The notes below the pieces were generated by a model. The model was not told the DNA's origin and made no database searches. It was given only the letters and a program-made list of their open reading frames with translations. From NCBI GenBank assembly GCA_020832725.1, contig JAFIEC010000418.1, positions 7,975 through 71,974 on the forward strand: a DNA stretch of 64,000 nt, in the 5' to 3' direction. A program made the position numbers and the translations under genes. Position 1 is the stretch's first letter; each line of letters opens with the position of its first letter. Below are positions 25,784 through 35,094 of the stretch, piece after piece. Source of the DNA: Paracoccaceae bacterium. GTDB taxonomy: Bacteria > Pseudomonadota > Alphaproteobacteria > Rhodobacterales > Rhodobacteraceae.

Positions 25784-27700
25784 TCAGATCTGCGGTTCGG
25801 GCTCCATGTCGCCGCCCTCGTCGCCGCGCTTGCGCGGCCGCGTCTTGGGGATCGCCGCCACCGATGGCGTGCCGCCCGAGGGTGCGTCGCTGTCATCGTC
25901 CCGGCCCAGAGGCTCCCCCTTGATGACGCGGGTGATCTCGGCGCCGGTGAGGGTCTCGTATTCCAGCAGGCCCTGCGCCAGCCGGTCCAGATCCTCGCGT
26001 TTCTCGGTCAGGATGCGCTTTGCGGTCTCGTAGCCTTCGTCAACGATCCGCTTCACTTCCTCGTCGATCTTCTTCTGCGTCTCGGGCGAGATCTGCGATG
26101 GCCCCTGATAGGCGCCCAGGTAGCTCTGCTGCTCGTTGGCATAGTCGATATGGCCAAGCTGGTCGGAAAAGCCGAACTGGGTGACCATGGCGCGGGCGAT
26201 CCGGGACACCTGCTGGATGTCCGAGGCCGCGCCCGAAGTGATGTTGTCCATGCCGAAGACCAGTTCCTCGGCCACACGCCCGCCCATGGCCATCGCGATC
26301 TTGGACTTGTACTTGGTGTAGGTCACGGACAACTGGTCGCGCTCGGGCAACGAGAGGACCAGACCCAGCGCCCGCCCGCGCGGGATGATCGTGGCCTTGT
26401 GGATGGGATCGTGCTGCGGCACGTTCAGCCCGACCACCGCGTGCCCGGCCTCGTGATAGGCGGTCAGCTTCTTCTCTTCCTCGGTCATGACCATGGACCG
26501 CCGTTCCGCGCCCATCATCACCTTGTCCTTGGCGTTCTCGAAATCCTCCATGGTGACGAAACGCCGGTTGCCGCGCGCCGCCATCAGCGCTGCCTCGTTA
26601 ACCAGGTTCGCCAGATCGGCGCCCGAGAAGCCCGGCGTGCCGCGCGCGATGATGCGCAGATCGACATTCGGACCCAGCGGCACCTTGCGGGCATGGACGC
26701 CCAGGATACGCTCGCGGCCCTTGATGTCGGGATTGGGCACCTGCACCTGGCGGTCGAAGCGACCGGGACGCAGGAGTGCCGGGTCCAGCACGTCGGGGCG
26801 GTTGGTGGCCGCGACGATGATGATGCCCTCATTGGCCTCGAACCCGTCCATTTCCACCAGAAGCTGGTTCAGCGTCTGCTCGCGTTCGTCATTGCCGCCG
26901 CCATAGCCCACACCGCGCGAGCGGCCCACGGCGTCAATCTCGTCGATGAAGACGATGCAGGGCGCGTTCTTCTTGGCCTGTTCGAACATGTCGCGCACGC
27001 GGGACGCACCCACACCCACGAACATCTCCACGAAGTCCGAGCCCGAGATGGTGAAGAAGGGCACGCCCGCCTCGCCTGCAATCGCGCGCGCCAGAAGCGT
27101 CTTGCCGGTGCCCGGAGGACCCACCAGCAGCGCACCCTTGGGGATCTTGCCGCCCAGGCGGCTGAATTTCTGCGGGTGGCGCAGGAACTCGACGATCTCT
27201 TCCAGCTCGTCCTTGGCCTCGTCGATCCCGGCCACATCGTCGAAGGTCACGCGGCCGCTCTTTTCGGTCAGCAGCTTCGCCTTGGACTTGCCGAACCCCA
27301 TGGCGCCGCCACGACCGCCGCCCTGCATCCGGTTCATGAAGAAGATCCAGATGGCGATCAGCAGCAGGAACGGCAGCCACAGGGTCAGCGCCGACAGGAA
27401 GCCGGACTGCTGCTGCGGGCGTGCCTCGATCGGCACGTTGTTCTGCAGGAGCCGCTCGGTCAGGCCCGCGTCCTCGGGTTTGACGGTGCTGTATTGCTGG
27501 CCGTCGCGGCCCACGAAGATCACGCGCTCGCCGTCCAGGGTCACGCGGTTCACCTCGCCCTGCTGAACCCGCTCGATGAAGTCGGAATACGTGACCGACC
27601 GTGCCGAACTCGTTCCCTGCGTGCCGCTGAACATGTTGAACAGCATGATCATGAGCAGGAACAGTACGATCCAGAATGCGAAGTTGCGCGCGTTGCCCAC
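25784..27700 (-). CDS. ftsH: ATP-dependent zinc metalloprotease FtsH
   Basis: Membrane-anchored AAA+ protease, 638 aa. The GTG start giving VGNARNFAFWIVLFLLMI is preceded by AGGAGG six bases upstream; an ATG at 27751 would add 17 residues not seen in the family. There are two transmembrane helices around a periplasmic loop. Walker A is VGPPGTGKTLLARAIAGEA and Walker B is CIVFIDEIDAVG. The second region of homology is ATNRPDVLDPALLRPGRFDR, and the zinc site is HEAGHAVV. It degrades misassembled membrane proteins and regulators. It follows tilS with 74 bases between, as in many alphaproteobacteria. Confidence 0.97.
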   Translation of the reverse strand: MGNARNFAFWIVLFLLMIMLFNMFSGTQGTSSARSVTYSDFIERVQQGEVNRVTLDGERVIFVGRDGQQYSTVKPEDAGLTERLLQNNVPIEARPQQQSGFLSALTLWLPFLLLIAIWIFFMNRMQGGGRGGAMGFGKSKAKLLTEKSGRVTFDDVAGIDEAKDELEEIVEFLRHPQKFSRLGGKIPKGALLVGPPGTGKTLLARAIAGEAGVPFFTISGSDFVEMFVGVGASRVRDMFEQAKKNAPCIVFIDEIDAVGRSRGVGYGGGNDEREQTLNQLLVEMDGFEANEGIIIVAATNRPDVLDPALLRPGRFDRQVQVPNPDIKGRERILGVHARKVPLGPNVDLRIIARGTPGFSGADLANLVNEAALMAARGNRRFVTMEDFENAKDKVMMGAERRSMVMTEEEKKLTAYHEAGHAVVGLNVPQHDPIHKATIIPRGRALGLVLSLPERDQLSVTYTKYKSKIAMAMGGRVAEELVFGMDNITSGAASDIQQVSRIARAMVTQFGFSDQLGHIDYANEQQSYLGAYQGPSQISPETQKKIDEEVKRIVDEGYETAKRILTEKREDLDRLAQGLLEYETLTGAEITRVIKGEPLGRDDDSDAPSGGTPSVAAIPKTRPRKRGDEGGDMEPEPQI

Positions 27701-27774
27701 GGGGCGCCTCCTGTCAGATTGGGTGCCGGGCGTCCCCGGCGCGTGCGTCATACATAGAGATTACAGGGCCGCGA

Positions 27775-29031
27775 TCAATGCGATAATGGGCCGCGCAGCA
27801 GATCGGCGGGTCCTTGCCGTGCATGGGCACGCCATTGTGACCCGCCCCGGACCAGCGGCGCGGCCAGCACGGTATCGCCCCGCCAGACCGCCGGCGAGGC
27901 CAGCACCGAGGCGCGCGGCAGCCCGCAGGCCGCCCAGGCGCCGATCTGCGCCAGCCCCTGCGGGCCCAGCGCGGCGATGGTGCAACCCTGCGCATCGGTG
28001 CCCGGTGCCGGGGTCAGGACCCAGCGGTTGTCCCAGGGTGCGCCGGGTGCGGCGCGCAGCCCGGCAACGGCACGCCATTCGCGCCCGATGCGCAGGCGGT
28101 CACCTGCCCGCGAGAGCACACAGCCGTGCAGGGTCGCGCGCTGCGGTTCCGCCAGCGCCCTGCGCAGCGCCGCGCGGCGCGGGCGATACGGCTGGCTTGA
28201 AAGCGCGCAGAGCACTCGCGCCACGATCCGTTCGCGGAGGTCGTCCGGCAAGGCGTCCAGCGCACGCGCATCCAGCACCGCGTCGCCCCGCTCCATGCGC
28301 AGCAACATCAGTCCCGTCGCCTGCGCGGTCCGCTCCAGCGCTGCTTGCGCCTGCGTCATGGCTGCGGCGGTCCCGGCCAGTCGCTCCGCCCCGATCCCCA
28401 GCGGTGCGAGCGCCACCAGCGCCGCCCGCGCCCGCGTGCGCAAGAAGCGGGTATCGGCGTTGGTGGGATCCTCGGCCCATCCCAGCCCGCGGTCGCGCAG
28501 CACCGAGCGTAGCACATCGCGCCGGACACCGAGGAGCGGGCGCAGCCATAGCACACCGCCACGACGGTGTGCTTCGGCCATCCCCGCCAGCCCGTCCACG
28601 CCCGAGCCGCGCGCCAGCCGCATCAGCAACGTCTCGGCCTGATCGTCCAGCGTATGGCCCAGTGCCACCGCGCCGATCCCGCGCGCCAGCGCCCAGTCGG
28701 CGATCAGCGTCCGCCGCGCCCGCCGCGCCGCGTCCATCAGGTTGCCGCCCGGCGCCGGACCGCGTTCCCAGCGCCGAACCGCATGCGCCAGCCCCAGCCG
28801 CGCGGCAAGCGCGCCCGCCGCCGCGGCCTCAGTGGCGCTTTCGGCTCGCAACCCGTGATCCACGCTCACCGCTTCCAGCACCACGCCCTGCGCCCGCGCC
28901 CAATCCGCCAGCAGCATCATCAGCGCCATGGAATCCCCGCCGCCGGAAACCGCCACCCCCAGCCGTGCCGGTGGCAGCGCGGGCAGGAGCCGCGCCATCG
29001 CCTCGGCCAGTTTCGCGTCCGGGGGGCTCAC
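27775..29031 (-). CDS. tilS: tRNA(Ile)-lysidine synthase TilS
   Basis: Converts the wobble cytidine of the CAU-anticodon tRNA-Ile to lysidine so that it reads AUA. The PP-loop is VAVSGGGDSMALM near residue 30, followed by VSVDHGLRAES and later VALGHTLDDQAETLLMRLARGSG, all diagnostic. The protein is 418 aa; the C-terminal recognition domain is present but loosely conserved. The start is GTG with AGGAGG seven bases upstream (minus strand). It lies downstream of cpoB, with a two-hairpin repeat element directly before its ribosome-binding site. Confidence 0.95.
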   Translation of the reverse strand: MSPPDAKLAEAMARLLPALPPARLGVAVSGGGDSMALMMLLADWARAQGVVLEAVSVDHGLRAESATEAAAAGALAARLGLAHAVRRWERGPAPGGNLMDAARRARRTLIADWALARGIGAVALGHTLDDQAETLLMRLARGSGVDGLAGMAEAHRRGGVLWLRPLLGVRRDVLRSVLRDRGLGWAEDPTNADTRFLRTRARAALVALAPLGIGAERLAGTAAAMTQAQAALERTAQATGLMLLRMERGDAVLDARALDALPDDLRERIVARVLCALSSQPYRPRRAALRRALAEPQRATLHGCVLSRAGDRLRIGREWRAVAGLRAAPGAPWDNRWVLTPAPGTDAQGCTIAALGPQGLAQIGAWAACGLPRASVLASPAVWRGDTVLAAPLVRGGSQWRAHARQGPADLLRGPLSH

Positions 29032-29044
29032 ACCCGCCTCCTGC

Positions 29045-29109
29045 CATCATCTGTGCAAAAATATCCGCGGGGGAGGGCGGCCGCAGGCCGACCGGGGGCG
29101 GCAGCCCCC
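29045..29109 (-). repeat. AT-box plus double-hairpin intergenic repeat, copy 1
   Basis: A 22-base box at 29045-29066 (plus strand CATCATCTGTGCAAAAATAT, then CC) is followed by two small hairpins: CGGCC/GGCCG (29078-29090) and GGGGGC/GCCCCC (29094-29109). The identical box with different hairpin stems recurs at 41346-41413. The box sits just upstream of the tilS ribosome-binding site and is read from the minus strand as a possible promoter-proximal AT-rich segment. Confidence 0.75.
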
Positions 29110-29146
29110 TGCGACGCGGCCGCAGGCGCGCGGCTGGACAGGCGCC

Positions 29147-29986
29147 TCACCCGCAGTTCAGGCGCGCGAAGAACGCGCGTCCGCGCGCGGCCTCCTCGGT
29201 GTCGGGGAAGCGGATCGACAGTTCGTCGAACATGACGCAGGCCTCGGAGGTTTCGCCCAGGTCCGAAAGCGCTTCGCCCAGTGCCAGCAGCGCGGCGGGC
29301 GCGCGCGGGCCCTGCGGATCCGCGGTGAACAGGTCGAGATAGGCCCGCGCGGCATCGCCATAGGCGCCGCGCGCGCTGTGCGCCACACCCAGCAGAAGCT
29401 GCGCCTCGGCGGTCATCGGCCCGCCGGGATAGGCGTCGATGAACTCGGCCAGCGCCGCGGCGGCGTCGTCGGGGCGATCGTCCTGCAGAAACGCCGCCGC
29501 CGCCGCGAAGGCGCGGCGTTCATCGGCGGCCATCAGCGGGCCGTCGTCGCCGGGGGCGGGCTCCGGCGACGGGGCGGCGGCGATGCCATCCGGCAGGCTG
29601 AGGTCCAGCCCGCCCAGTGGCGGCGTCCGGCCCAGTTCGCTCACATCGCCGCCTTCCAGTTCGACCAGCCGGAATTCGATATCGCCCAGACGGTTGGTGG
29701 CGTCCGACACGACCCGGCGAATGCGGAATTCCAGCTCCTCGGTCTGCGCGGTCAGACGCGCCAGCGCCGCCTCGATCCGGTCGATCCGCTCCAGTGTGTC
29801 GCCCTCGACCGGTCGTTCCGCCGCGCCATCGCCGCGCACCAGTTCGGCGCGCAGCCGGGCGATCTCGGCGCCCAGCGCCTCGGTCTCGGCGCGCAGGTCG
29901 GCGAGCGTGTCCGCCCGCAGGCCGGACCCGCCCGCACCCAGCGCCAGCGCGACCAGCACCATGAGCGGCAGGAAACGCCCGCGCAT
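29147..29986 (-). CDS. cpoB: Cell division coordinator CpoB (YbgF)
   Basis: Periplasmic Tol-Pal partner of 279 aa. It starts with a signal peptide (MRGRFLPLMVLVALALGAGGSGLRAD) and a coiled coil over residues about 28-105 (LRAETEALGAEIARLRAEL...). A Pro/Gly-rich linker follows, then TPR repeats beginning near AFAAAAAFLQDDRPDDAAAAL and ending with EEAARGRAFFARLNCG. It coordinates peptidoglycan synthesis with outer-membrane constriction. The gene follows pal by 7 bases in the tol-pal operon. Confidence 0.93.
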   Translation of the reverse strand: MRGRFLPLMVLVALALGAGGSGLRADTLADLRAETEALGAEIARLRAELVRGDGAAERPVEGDTLERIDRIEAALARLTAQTEELEFRIRRVVSDATNRLGDIEFRLVELEGGDVSELGRTPPLGGLDLSLPDGIAAAPSPEPAPGDDGPLMAADERRAFAAAAAFLQDDRPDDAAAALAEFIDAYPGGPMTAEAQLLLGVAHSARGAYGDAARAYLDLFTADPQGPRAPAALLALGEALSDLGETSEACVMFDELSIRFPDTEEAARGRAFFARLNCG

Positions 29987-29993
29987 GGCCCGC

Positions 29994-30527
29994 TTACCCC
30001 GTCAGCCCGGTCGAAACGACCGTCACCGCGCGGCGGTTGAGGTTCCAGCACCGCGCCTCGGGGCAGGCTTCGACCGGGCGCTCCTTGCCATAGCTGACGG
30101 TGCGCATGCGGTTGGCATTGATCCCCTGGCTGACCAGATACTGCATCACCGCATTCGCGCGCCGCGCGCCCAGGGCCACGTTGTATTCGCGGGTGCCGCG
30201 CTCGTCGGCGTGCCCTTCGATCAGGATGGCGAATTGCGGGTTGGCGCTCAGCCAGCGCGCCTGTGCGCTGAGGGTCTGGCGCGCGGTGTCGGTCAGGGTG
30301 CTCTGGTCGGTTTCAAAGAACACCCGGTCGCCGATGCGCTCGTTGAAATGGGCAATCGAGCGGGGGTCGTTCGGATCGCCCAGCGCGCCGGTCTGGATGC
30401 CGCCCGCGCCGCCGCCGTTCCAGCCGTCGGCGCCGTTGCTGTCCCAGCCGCCGCCCGCGCGCGGGTTGTTGCAGGCCGCCAGTGCCAGCGCGGCGACGAT
30501 CATCAGCGCCTTTGTCATCAGTTTCAT
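29994..30527 (-). CDS. pal: Peptidoglycan-associated lipoprotein Pal
   Basis: Outer-membrane lipoprotein, 177 aa. The signal peptide ends in a lipobox, ALALAACNNP, with the lipidated Cys. A Gly/Asn-rich linker precedes the OmpA-like peptidoglycan-binding domain: FETDQSTLTDTARQTLSAQ, LIEGHADERGTREYN, ALGARRANAVMQYLV and ISYGKERP-type YGKERPV. It anchors the outer membrane to the cell wall and is recruited to the septum by TolB. It lies 71 bases downstream of tolB and just upstream of cpoB. Confidence 0.97.
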   Translation of the reverse strand: MKLMTKALMIVAALALAACNNPRAGGGWDSNGADGWNGGGAGGIQTGALGDPNDPRSIAHFNERIGDRVFFETDQSTLTDTARQTLSAQARWLSANPQFAILIEGHADERGTREYNVALGARRANAVMQYLVSQGINANRMRTVSYGKERPVEACPEARCWNLNRRAVTVVSTGLTG

Positions 30528-30598
30528 GGGTCTTTCCCTCGTGCGGCGGGGTGGTGTCTGCCAATGGCCCCGCAGGTTATGGTTGTGACGGTATCAGA

Positions 30599-31975
30599 TC
30601 AGGGCCGCAACGGCGACCATGCCGGGTCCGAGGCAGGCCCCGGCGTGGGGATGCGGCGCAGGTTGCGCCCCGAGATGTCCACCGACCACAGCGCCGGATC
30701 GCCGCCTGCGGTCTCGCGGGTGAACATGATGACGCGGCCATTGGGCGCCCAGGTCGGCCCTTCGTCAAGGAACGAGGCCGTGAGCAGGCGTTCCTCGGAC
30801 CCGTCGGTGCGCATCACGCCGATATGGAACCGGCCCTGGTGCGACTTGGTGAAGGCAATCAGGTCGCCGCGCGGTGACCAGACCGGCGTGCCGTAGCGCC
30901 CCTGGCCGAAGCTGATGCGCCGGGCCTCGCCGCCGTTCGCAGGCATGATGTAAAGCTGCGAGGTGCCCGAGCGGTCGGATTCGAACACCACCCGGCTGCC
31001 ATCGGGCGAGAAGCTGGGCGCGGTGGCGATCGACGGTGCGTTGGTCAACTGCAGCCGCTGCCCGTTCGACAGGTTCAGCCGGTAAAGGTCCGTGGTCCCG
31101 CCGACCGACAGCGAATAGATCATGCTGCCGCCATCGGGCGAAAAGCGGGGCGCGAAGGTCATGGTGCCGGGCTGGTCGCCCACCACCTGCCGCCGCATGG
31201 TGGCCAGGTCCATCAGATAGATGCGCGGCGTGCCGGTTTCATAGCTGGTATAGAGGATCCGCTCGCCATTGGGCGAAAACCGCGGTGCAATCACCAGCGC
31301 GCGCCCGTCGGTCAGATATTCGACATTGGCGCCGTCCTGATCCATCACCGCCAGCCGTTTCACGCGGTTTTCGCGCGGACCCGATTCGGCGACGAACACC
31401 ACGCGGCTGTCGAAATAGCCGCCCTCTCCGGTGATGCGGCTGTAGACCGCGTCCGAGACCTTGTGCGCCATGCGCCGCCAGGCATCGGTGCTGCCCTGGA
31501 ATTGCAGCCCGTCGCCCATCTGCCGCCCCGAGACGATGTCGAACAGGCGGAACTTGACCGACATGCGGTTGCCCTGCACCGATACCGCGCCGGTGATCAG
31601 CGCCTGCGCGTTGATCGCCCGCCAGTCGGCATATTGCACCGGGGCATCAAAGCTGGTGATCCGCGCGATATGGGCCGAGGCCGGGATCTCGCGGAACAGT
31701 CCGGTGTTGCTCAGGTTCGCGGAGATCACGCGGGAAAGCTGGTCGGAATACTGCTGCCCGGCGCTGTTTTCGGCCACGAAGGCCGGCACGGCGAAAGGCA
31801 TCGGTTCGATCACGCCTTCGGTGATTTCGATCCGCAGCGGTCCGGACTGGGCCTGCGCGGCACTTGCGGTCAGGAGCAGCGCAAGCGTGGCAAGCATGCC
31901 AAGCGCGCAGGCCAGCGCGGCGAACAACGCCGCGCGAACGGGCCGGAACGGGGCAGGGTGGGCAAGAATACTCAT
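30599..31975 (-). CDS. tolB: Tol-Pal system protein TolB
   Basis: Periplasmic six-bladed beta-propeller, 458 aa. It has a signal region (AALACALGMLATLALLLTASAAQAQ), then the TolB N-terminal domain with IEPMPFAVPAF. The propeller blades repeat RFSPNGERILYTS, RFSPDGGSMIYS, SFSPDGSRVVFES, VWSPRGDLIAFT and TWAPNGRVIMFT. It shuttles between Pal and the TolA/TolQR motor. Its start overlaps the tolA stop by 4 bases. Confidence 0.97.
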   Translation of the reverse strand: MSILAHPAPFRPVRAALFAALACALGMLATLALLLTASAAQAQSGPLRIEITEGVIEPMPFAVPAFVAENSAGQQYSDQLSRVISANLSNTGLFREIPASAHIARITSFDAPVQYADWRAINAQALITGAVSVQGNRMSVKFRLFDIVSGRQMGDGLQFQGSTDAWRRMAHKVSDAVYSRITGEGGYFDSRVVFVAESGPRENRVKRLAVMDQDGANVEYLTDGRALVIAPRFSPNGERILYTSYETGTPRIYLMDLATMRRQVVGDQPGTMTFAPRFSPDGGSMIYSLSVGGTTDLYRLNLSNGQRLQLTNAPSIATAPSFSPDGSRVVFESDRSGTSQLYIMPANGGEARRISFGQGRYGTPVWSPRGDLIAFTKSHQGRFHIGVMRTDGSEERLLTASFLDEGPTWAPNGRVIMFTRETAGGDPALWSVDISGRNLRRIPTPGPASDPAWSPLRP

Positions 31976-33195
31976 CTGATACGCATCCCTTCGGGGTTGA
32001 ACGTGATTTCTATATCACGCCAGTGATCGTATTTCTCGGGCGGCAGGCCGTAGCCGTCGCCGGCGCAGCGGATGATCGCGCGGCGCGCGGCCTCGAAGGC
32101 CTGCGAGGTGGCCGACTCGCCGCCGCCCGAGGCGCTGATCATCCGGATCGAGCCCATTTCGGGCATGGCGTTGGGGGTCATGGACACGCCCACCACCACG
32201 GTCACGCCCATCGCCTCGGTCGACAGCGCGCCCAGGTTCCAGCATTGCTGCACCGCCAGGCGCAGCCCGTCGGCTTCGGACTGGCTCAGCCCGCCGGTGG
32301 CGGCGCGCGCGGGGCCGGGGTCGGCGGCACCGCCTGCCAGCGCCTCGGCCAGTGCATCGGCGATAGCGTCGCGCGGGGCCTCGGGCTCGGGGTCCGGTTC
32401 GGGCGCGGGTTGCGGCGGCGGTGCGGGCCGTTCGGCGGTCTGCGCGGGTTCGGGCTGGGGCTCCGGTTGGGGTTCGGGTTCGGGCCGGGGTTGCGGGCGC
32501 TCGGGGCGGCGCTGCGGGCGCGGGCTGATCTCGGGCGCGCGGGCGGCCAGGTCCAGCGACTCGCGGTCGGTTTCCGTCGCTTCGGTGACGATCTCGGTGG
32601 TGGCCTCGGGCAGGGCGGTGGCCTGGGCTTCGGGTTCCACCACTTCTGCCTCGCGTTCGGCATCGGGGGTGATCGCCGCGGACTCGGCGATGTCGATGCG
32701 GGCCTCGGGGTCGGGGGCCTCGCTCGGCGTGGGGGCGACGCGGTCCACGGGGCGCGGGCGCGGGCGCACCGAACTGCCCGGCGCGGGCAGGGGTGAAAAC
32801 ACGACACCGGTTTCAGGCACAACAGGCGCCGCCGGTTCGGGCTGTGGCTGCGGTTCCGGTTCGGGCTGCGGTGCGGGGGCCGGTTCCGGCGCGGGCGCGG
32901 GGGGCGGGTCCTGCTCCAGCGGTGCCGGTGCGGCGATTTCCGGTTCGGGGGTGGGTTCGGGCGCCGGTTCGGGGGCCGGTTCGGGCTCGGGCGCCGGCGC
33001 CGGTTGCGGCGCCGGGTCGGGGCTGCGCGCGGGGGCCTGCAATGCGGCGAATTCCTCGGCCGAGATCAGGGCGACATCGGTCACGGGCACGCGCATGCCG
33101 GAATCGGGCGCGCGGAACAGGTCACCGACCATCACCCAGAGGATGAGGCCGATGTGCATGGCGCCCGAAATCTTCTGTCCCGTGTCCAGGGGCAT
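31972..33195 (-). CDS. tolA: TolA-like energy-transducing protein
   Basis: Inner-membrane protein of 407 aa with one N-terminal transmembrane helix (GAMHIGLILWVMVGDLF). The periplasmic region is very Pro/Glu rich, with dense repeats such as PAPEPEPAPEPAPEP over residues about 55-280. The compact C-terminal domain runs LAVQQCWNLGALS to ITFNPEGMRIR. The repeats replace the Ala/Lys helical domain II of the enteric TolA, as is usual in Rhodobacteraceae. It couples TolQR proton flow to TolB/Pal. It overlaps tolB by 4 bases and follows tolR by 22. Confidence 0.93.
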   Translation of the reverse strand: MPLDTGQKISGAMHIGLILWVMVGDLFRAPDSGMRVPVTDVALISAEEFAALQAPARSPDPAPQPAPAPEPEPAPEPAPEPTPEPEIAAPAPLEQDPPPAPAPEPAPAPQPEPEPQPQPEPAAPVVPETGVVFSPLPAPGSSVRPRPRPVDRVAPTPSEAPDPEARIDIAESAAITPDAEREAEVVEPEAQATALPEATTEIVTEATETDRESLDLAARAPEISPRPQRRPERPQPRPEPEPQPEPQPEPAQTAERPAPPPQPAPEPDPEPEAPRDAIADALAEALAGGAADPGPARAATGGLSQSEADGLRLAVQQCWNLGALSTEAMGVTVVVGVSMTPNAMPEMGSIRMISASGGGESATSQAFEAARRAIIRCAGDGYGLPPEKYDHWRDIEITFNPEGMRIR

Positions 33196-33217
33196 GGGGT
33201 GTCCGTTCTGCCCTTGC

Positions 33218-33688
33218 TCAGTTCTGTCCGTCGAAGCGCGGCCCGTCGGTGTCGGTCACCAGCCCGATGTTGTTGAACCCGCCCGAGTTGAGCGCCCCCA
33301 TCACCTGCACCACGCGCTCATACGGGATGGAGCCGTCGGCGCGCAGGAAGATGCGGTTGTCGCGCCGCTCGGCGGCCACCGCGCGCAGTTGCGGGATCAG
33401 GTCCCCGGCGGTGATTTCCGTGGTCATGATCATCACCCGCCCGTCAGCGGTCAGCGTGACCGACAGCGGCTCTTCCTGCTCGGCGGGCAGCGCCCCGGCC
33501 GAGGTGCGCGGCAATTCCACCGGCACGCCCACGGTCAGCATGGGCGCGGCCACCATGAAGATGATCAGCAACACCAGCATCACGTCCACAAAGGGCGTGA
33601 CGTTGATCTCCGACATGCGCCCGCCGCGCGCCGCGCGGCGCCGACCGCCGCCCTTGCCGCCATTGCGCCGGATGACCTGCCCCCCCAT
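33218..33688 (-). CDS. tolR: TolR biopolymer transport protein
   Basis: ExbD/TolR-family protein, 156 aa. After a Gly/Arg-rich N-terminus, the single membrane helix EINVTPFVDVMLVLLIIFMVAAP contains the motor aspartate in PFVDVML. The periplasmic domain includes DGSIPYERVVQVMGAL. Together with TolQ it forms the proton-driven stator of the Tol-Pal complex. It starts 3 bases after the tolQ stop. Confidence 0.96.
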   Translation of the reverse strand: MGGQVIRRNGGKGGGRRRAARGGRMSEINVTPFVDVMLVLLIIFMVAAPMLTVGVPVELPRTSAGALPAEQEEPLSVTLTADGRVMIMTTEITAGDLIPQLRAVAAERRDNRIFLRADGSIPYERVVQVMGALNSGGFNNIGLVTDTDGPRFDGQN

Positions 33689-33691
33689 GGT

Positions 33692-34390
33692 TCAGGCCGC
33701 GTCCAGCTGGCGCGACAGGATCGTGTTGAATTCGTCCGCGAAGGCTTCATAGCCCGAGACGATGGCCTCGGAATCCTCGGTCAGCTTGTTGTAGAAGATG
33801 GTCGCGGGGATGGCGGCCAGCAGCCCCAGCCCGGTTGCCAGCAGCGCCTCGGCGATGCCCGGCGCCACCACGGCCAGGTTGGTGGACTGCGCAAGGGCGA
33901 TTTCCTCGAAGGCGTGCTTGATGCCCCAGACAGTGCCGAACAGCCCGATGAAGGGCGAGGCCGACCCGACCGAGGCCAGAAACGTCAGCCCGCCCTGCAG
34001 CTCGCGCGCTTCCTTGGTGATGGCCACATCCATGGACCGGTCGATGCGTTGCACCGCGCCGGGGATCAGCGCGCCGTCATGGCGGTGGCTGCGCCGCCAT
34101 TCGGCCATCCCGGCGGCAAAGACGCGCGCAGGCGGCGTGGGCGGTTCGGGGCCGATCTGGTCGTAAAGCTCGTCCAGCGGTTCGCCCGACCAGAAGGCGG
34201 CGTCGAACTGGTCGGCCTCGCTGCGGGCGCGGCGGTAGCGGATCAGCTTCTGGATGATGATCCCCCAGGACCAGAACGAGGCCAGGATCAGGATGATCAT
34301 GACCAGTTGCACGGTCACCGTGGCGCGCGCGAACAGCGCGACCAGCGAAAAGTCGATATCTTGCGTCGCCGCAAGGGCGGTCTGTTCCAT
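33692..34390 (-). CDS. tolQ: TolQ proton channel protein
   Basis: MotA/TolQ/ExbB-family membrane protein, 232 aa from the ATG giving MEQTALAATQDIDF; a GTG 12 bases upstream is possible. There are three membrane helices: VQLVMIILILASFWSWGIII, the GLFGTVWGIKHAF region (signature SASPFIGLFGTVWGI), and APGIAEALLATGLGLLAAIPATIFYN. The conserved Thr and Glu of the second and third helices are there. It lies downstream of ybgC (111-base gap) at the head of tolQRAB-pal-cpoB. Confidence 0.96.
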   Translation of the reverse strand: MEQTALAATQDIDFSLVALFARATVTVQLVMIILILASFWSWGIIIQKLIRYRRARSEADQFDAAFWSGEPLDELYDQIGPEPPTPPARVFAAGMAEWRRSHRHDGALIPGAVQRIDRSMDVAITKEARELQGGLTFLASVGSASPFIGLFGTVWGIKHAFEEIALAQSTNLAVVAPGIAEALLATGLGLLAAIPATIFYNKLTEDSEAIVSGYEAFADEFNTILSRQLDAA

Positions 34391-34501
34391 GGGCCTGCTC
34401 ACTCAAGAAAGGCCACCCTTGCACCGGGCGGCTCTGTTTGGCGGCGAATCTACAGGTTTTCGGCCCTCAAAGCCAACAGATCGACCGGTGATGCAACAAA
34501 T

Positions 34502-34900
34502 TTATCCGTGATCGATGCAAAGGGCGCGCAGCGCGGCGGGAAACCGCCGGGGGCGGGCGCCCGCGTCCAGGCAGACCAGCACCACGCGGGCGTCGAACAG
34601 GAGCGCATCGCCGCGCCGCACCTGCTGGCGCAGGGTCAGCCGCGCAGGGGTCGCGGCCTCTGCCTCGGTGGTGACGCTCAGCAGATCGTCGAACCGGGCC
34701 GGGGCCAGATAGTCGGCCTCTACCCGCCGGACGGCGAAGACCAGACCTTGTTCGGCCTTCAGCGCCGCCTGATCGACCCCCAGCGCCCGCACCCACTCGC
34801 TGCGCGCGCGTTCGATGAACTTCAGGTAATTCGCGTAATAGACGATGCCCGCAAGGTCGGTGTCCTCGTAATAGACGCGGACGGAGTGGGTGTGGGTCAT
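34502..34900 (-). CDS. ybgC: Tol-Pal associated acyl-CoA thioesterase YbgC
   Basis: Hot-dog-fold thioesterase, 132 aa. The 4-hydroxybenzoyl-CoA thioesterase signature YYEDTDLAGIVYYANYLKFIERARSEW contains the catalytic Asp. It is usually encoded next to tolQ and acts on short acyl-CoA or acyl-ACP tied to phospholipid synthesis. It is the first gene of the tol-pal block here. Upstream, ruvCAB is common in relatives but is replaced by an AT-rich ATPase gene and a lepA remnant. Confidence 0.93.
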   Translation of the reverse strand: MTHTHSVRVYYEDTDLAGIVYYANYLKFIERARSEWVRALGVDQAALKAEQGLVFAVRRVEADYLAPARFDDLLSVTTEAEAATPARLTLRQQVRRGDALLFDARVVLVCLDAGARPRRFPAALRALCIDHG

Positions 34901-35094
34901 TTGGTGTCCTTCCGTCCTTGTGCGCCGTCTGGGGGGCGTGCGGTGCGCGACCCTCTAGCATCGGCGCGCGACCGGGGCCACGGGGAAGGCGGGCGGAACG
35001 GGGCGGGGGGGCAGGCGGGATCCTACCGGGAGTCATGTTGGACGGGGATCATCCGAACACCTGATAAGGACAACCATATGAAAAAAAGTTGTGT

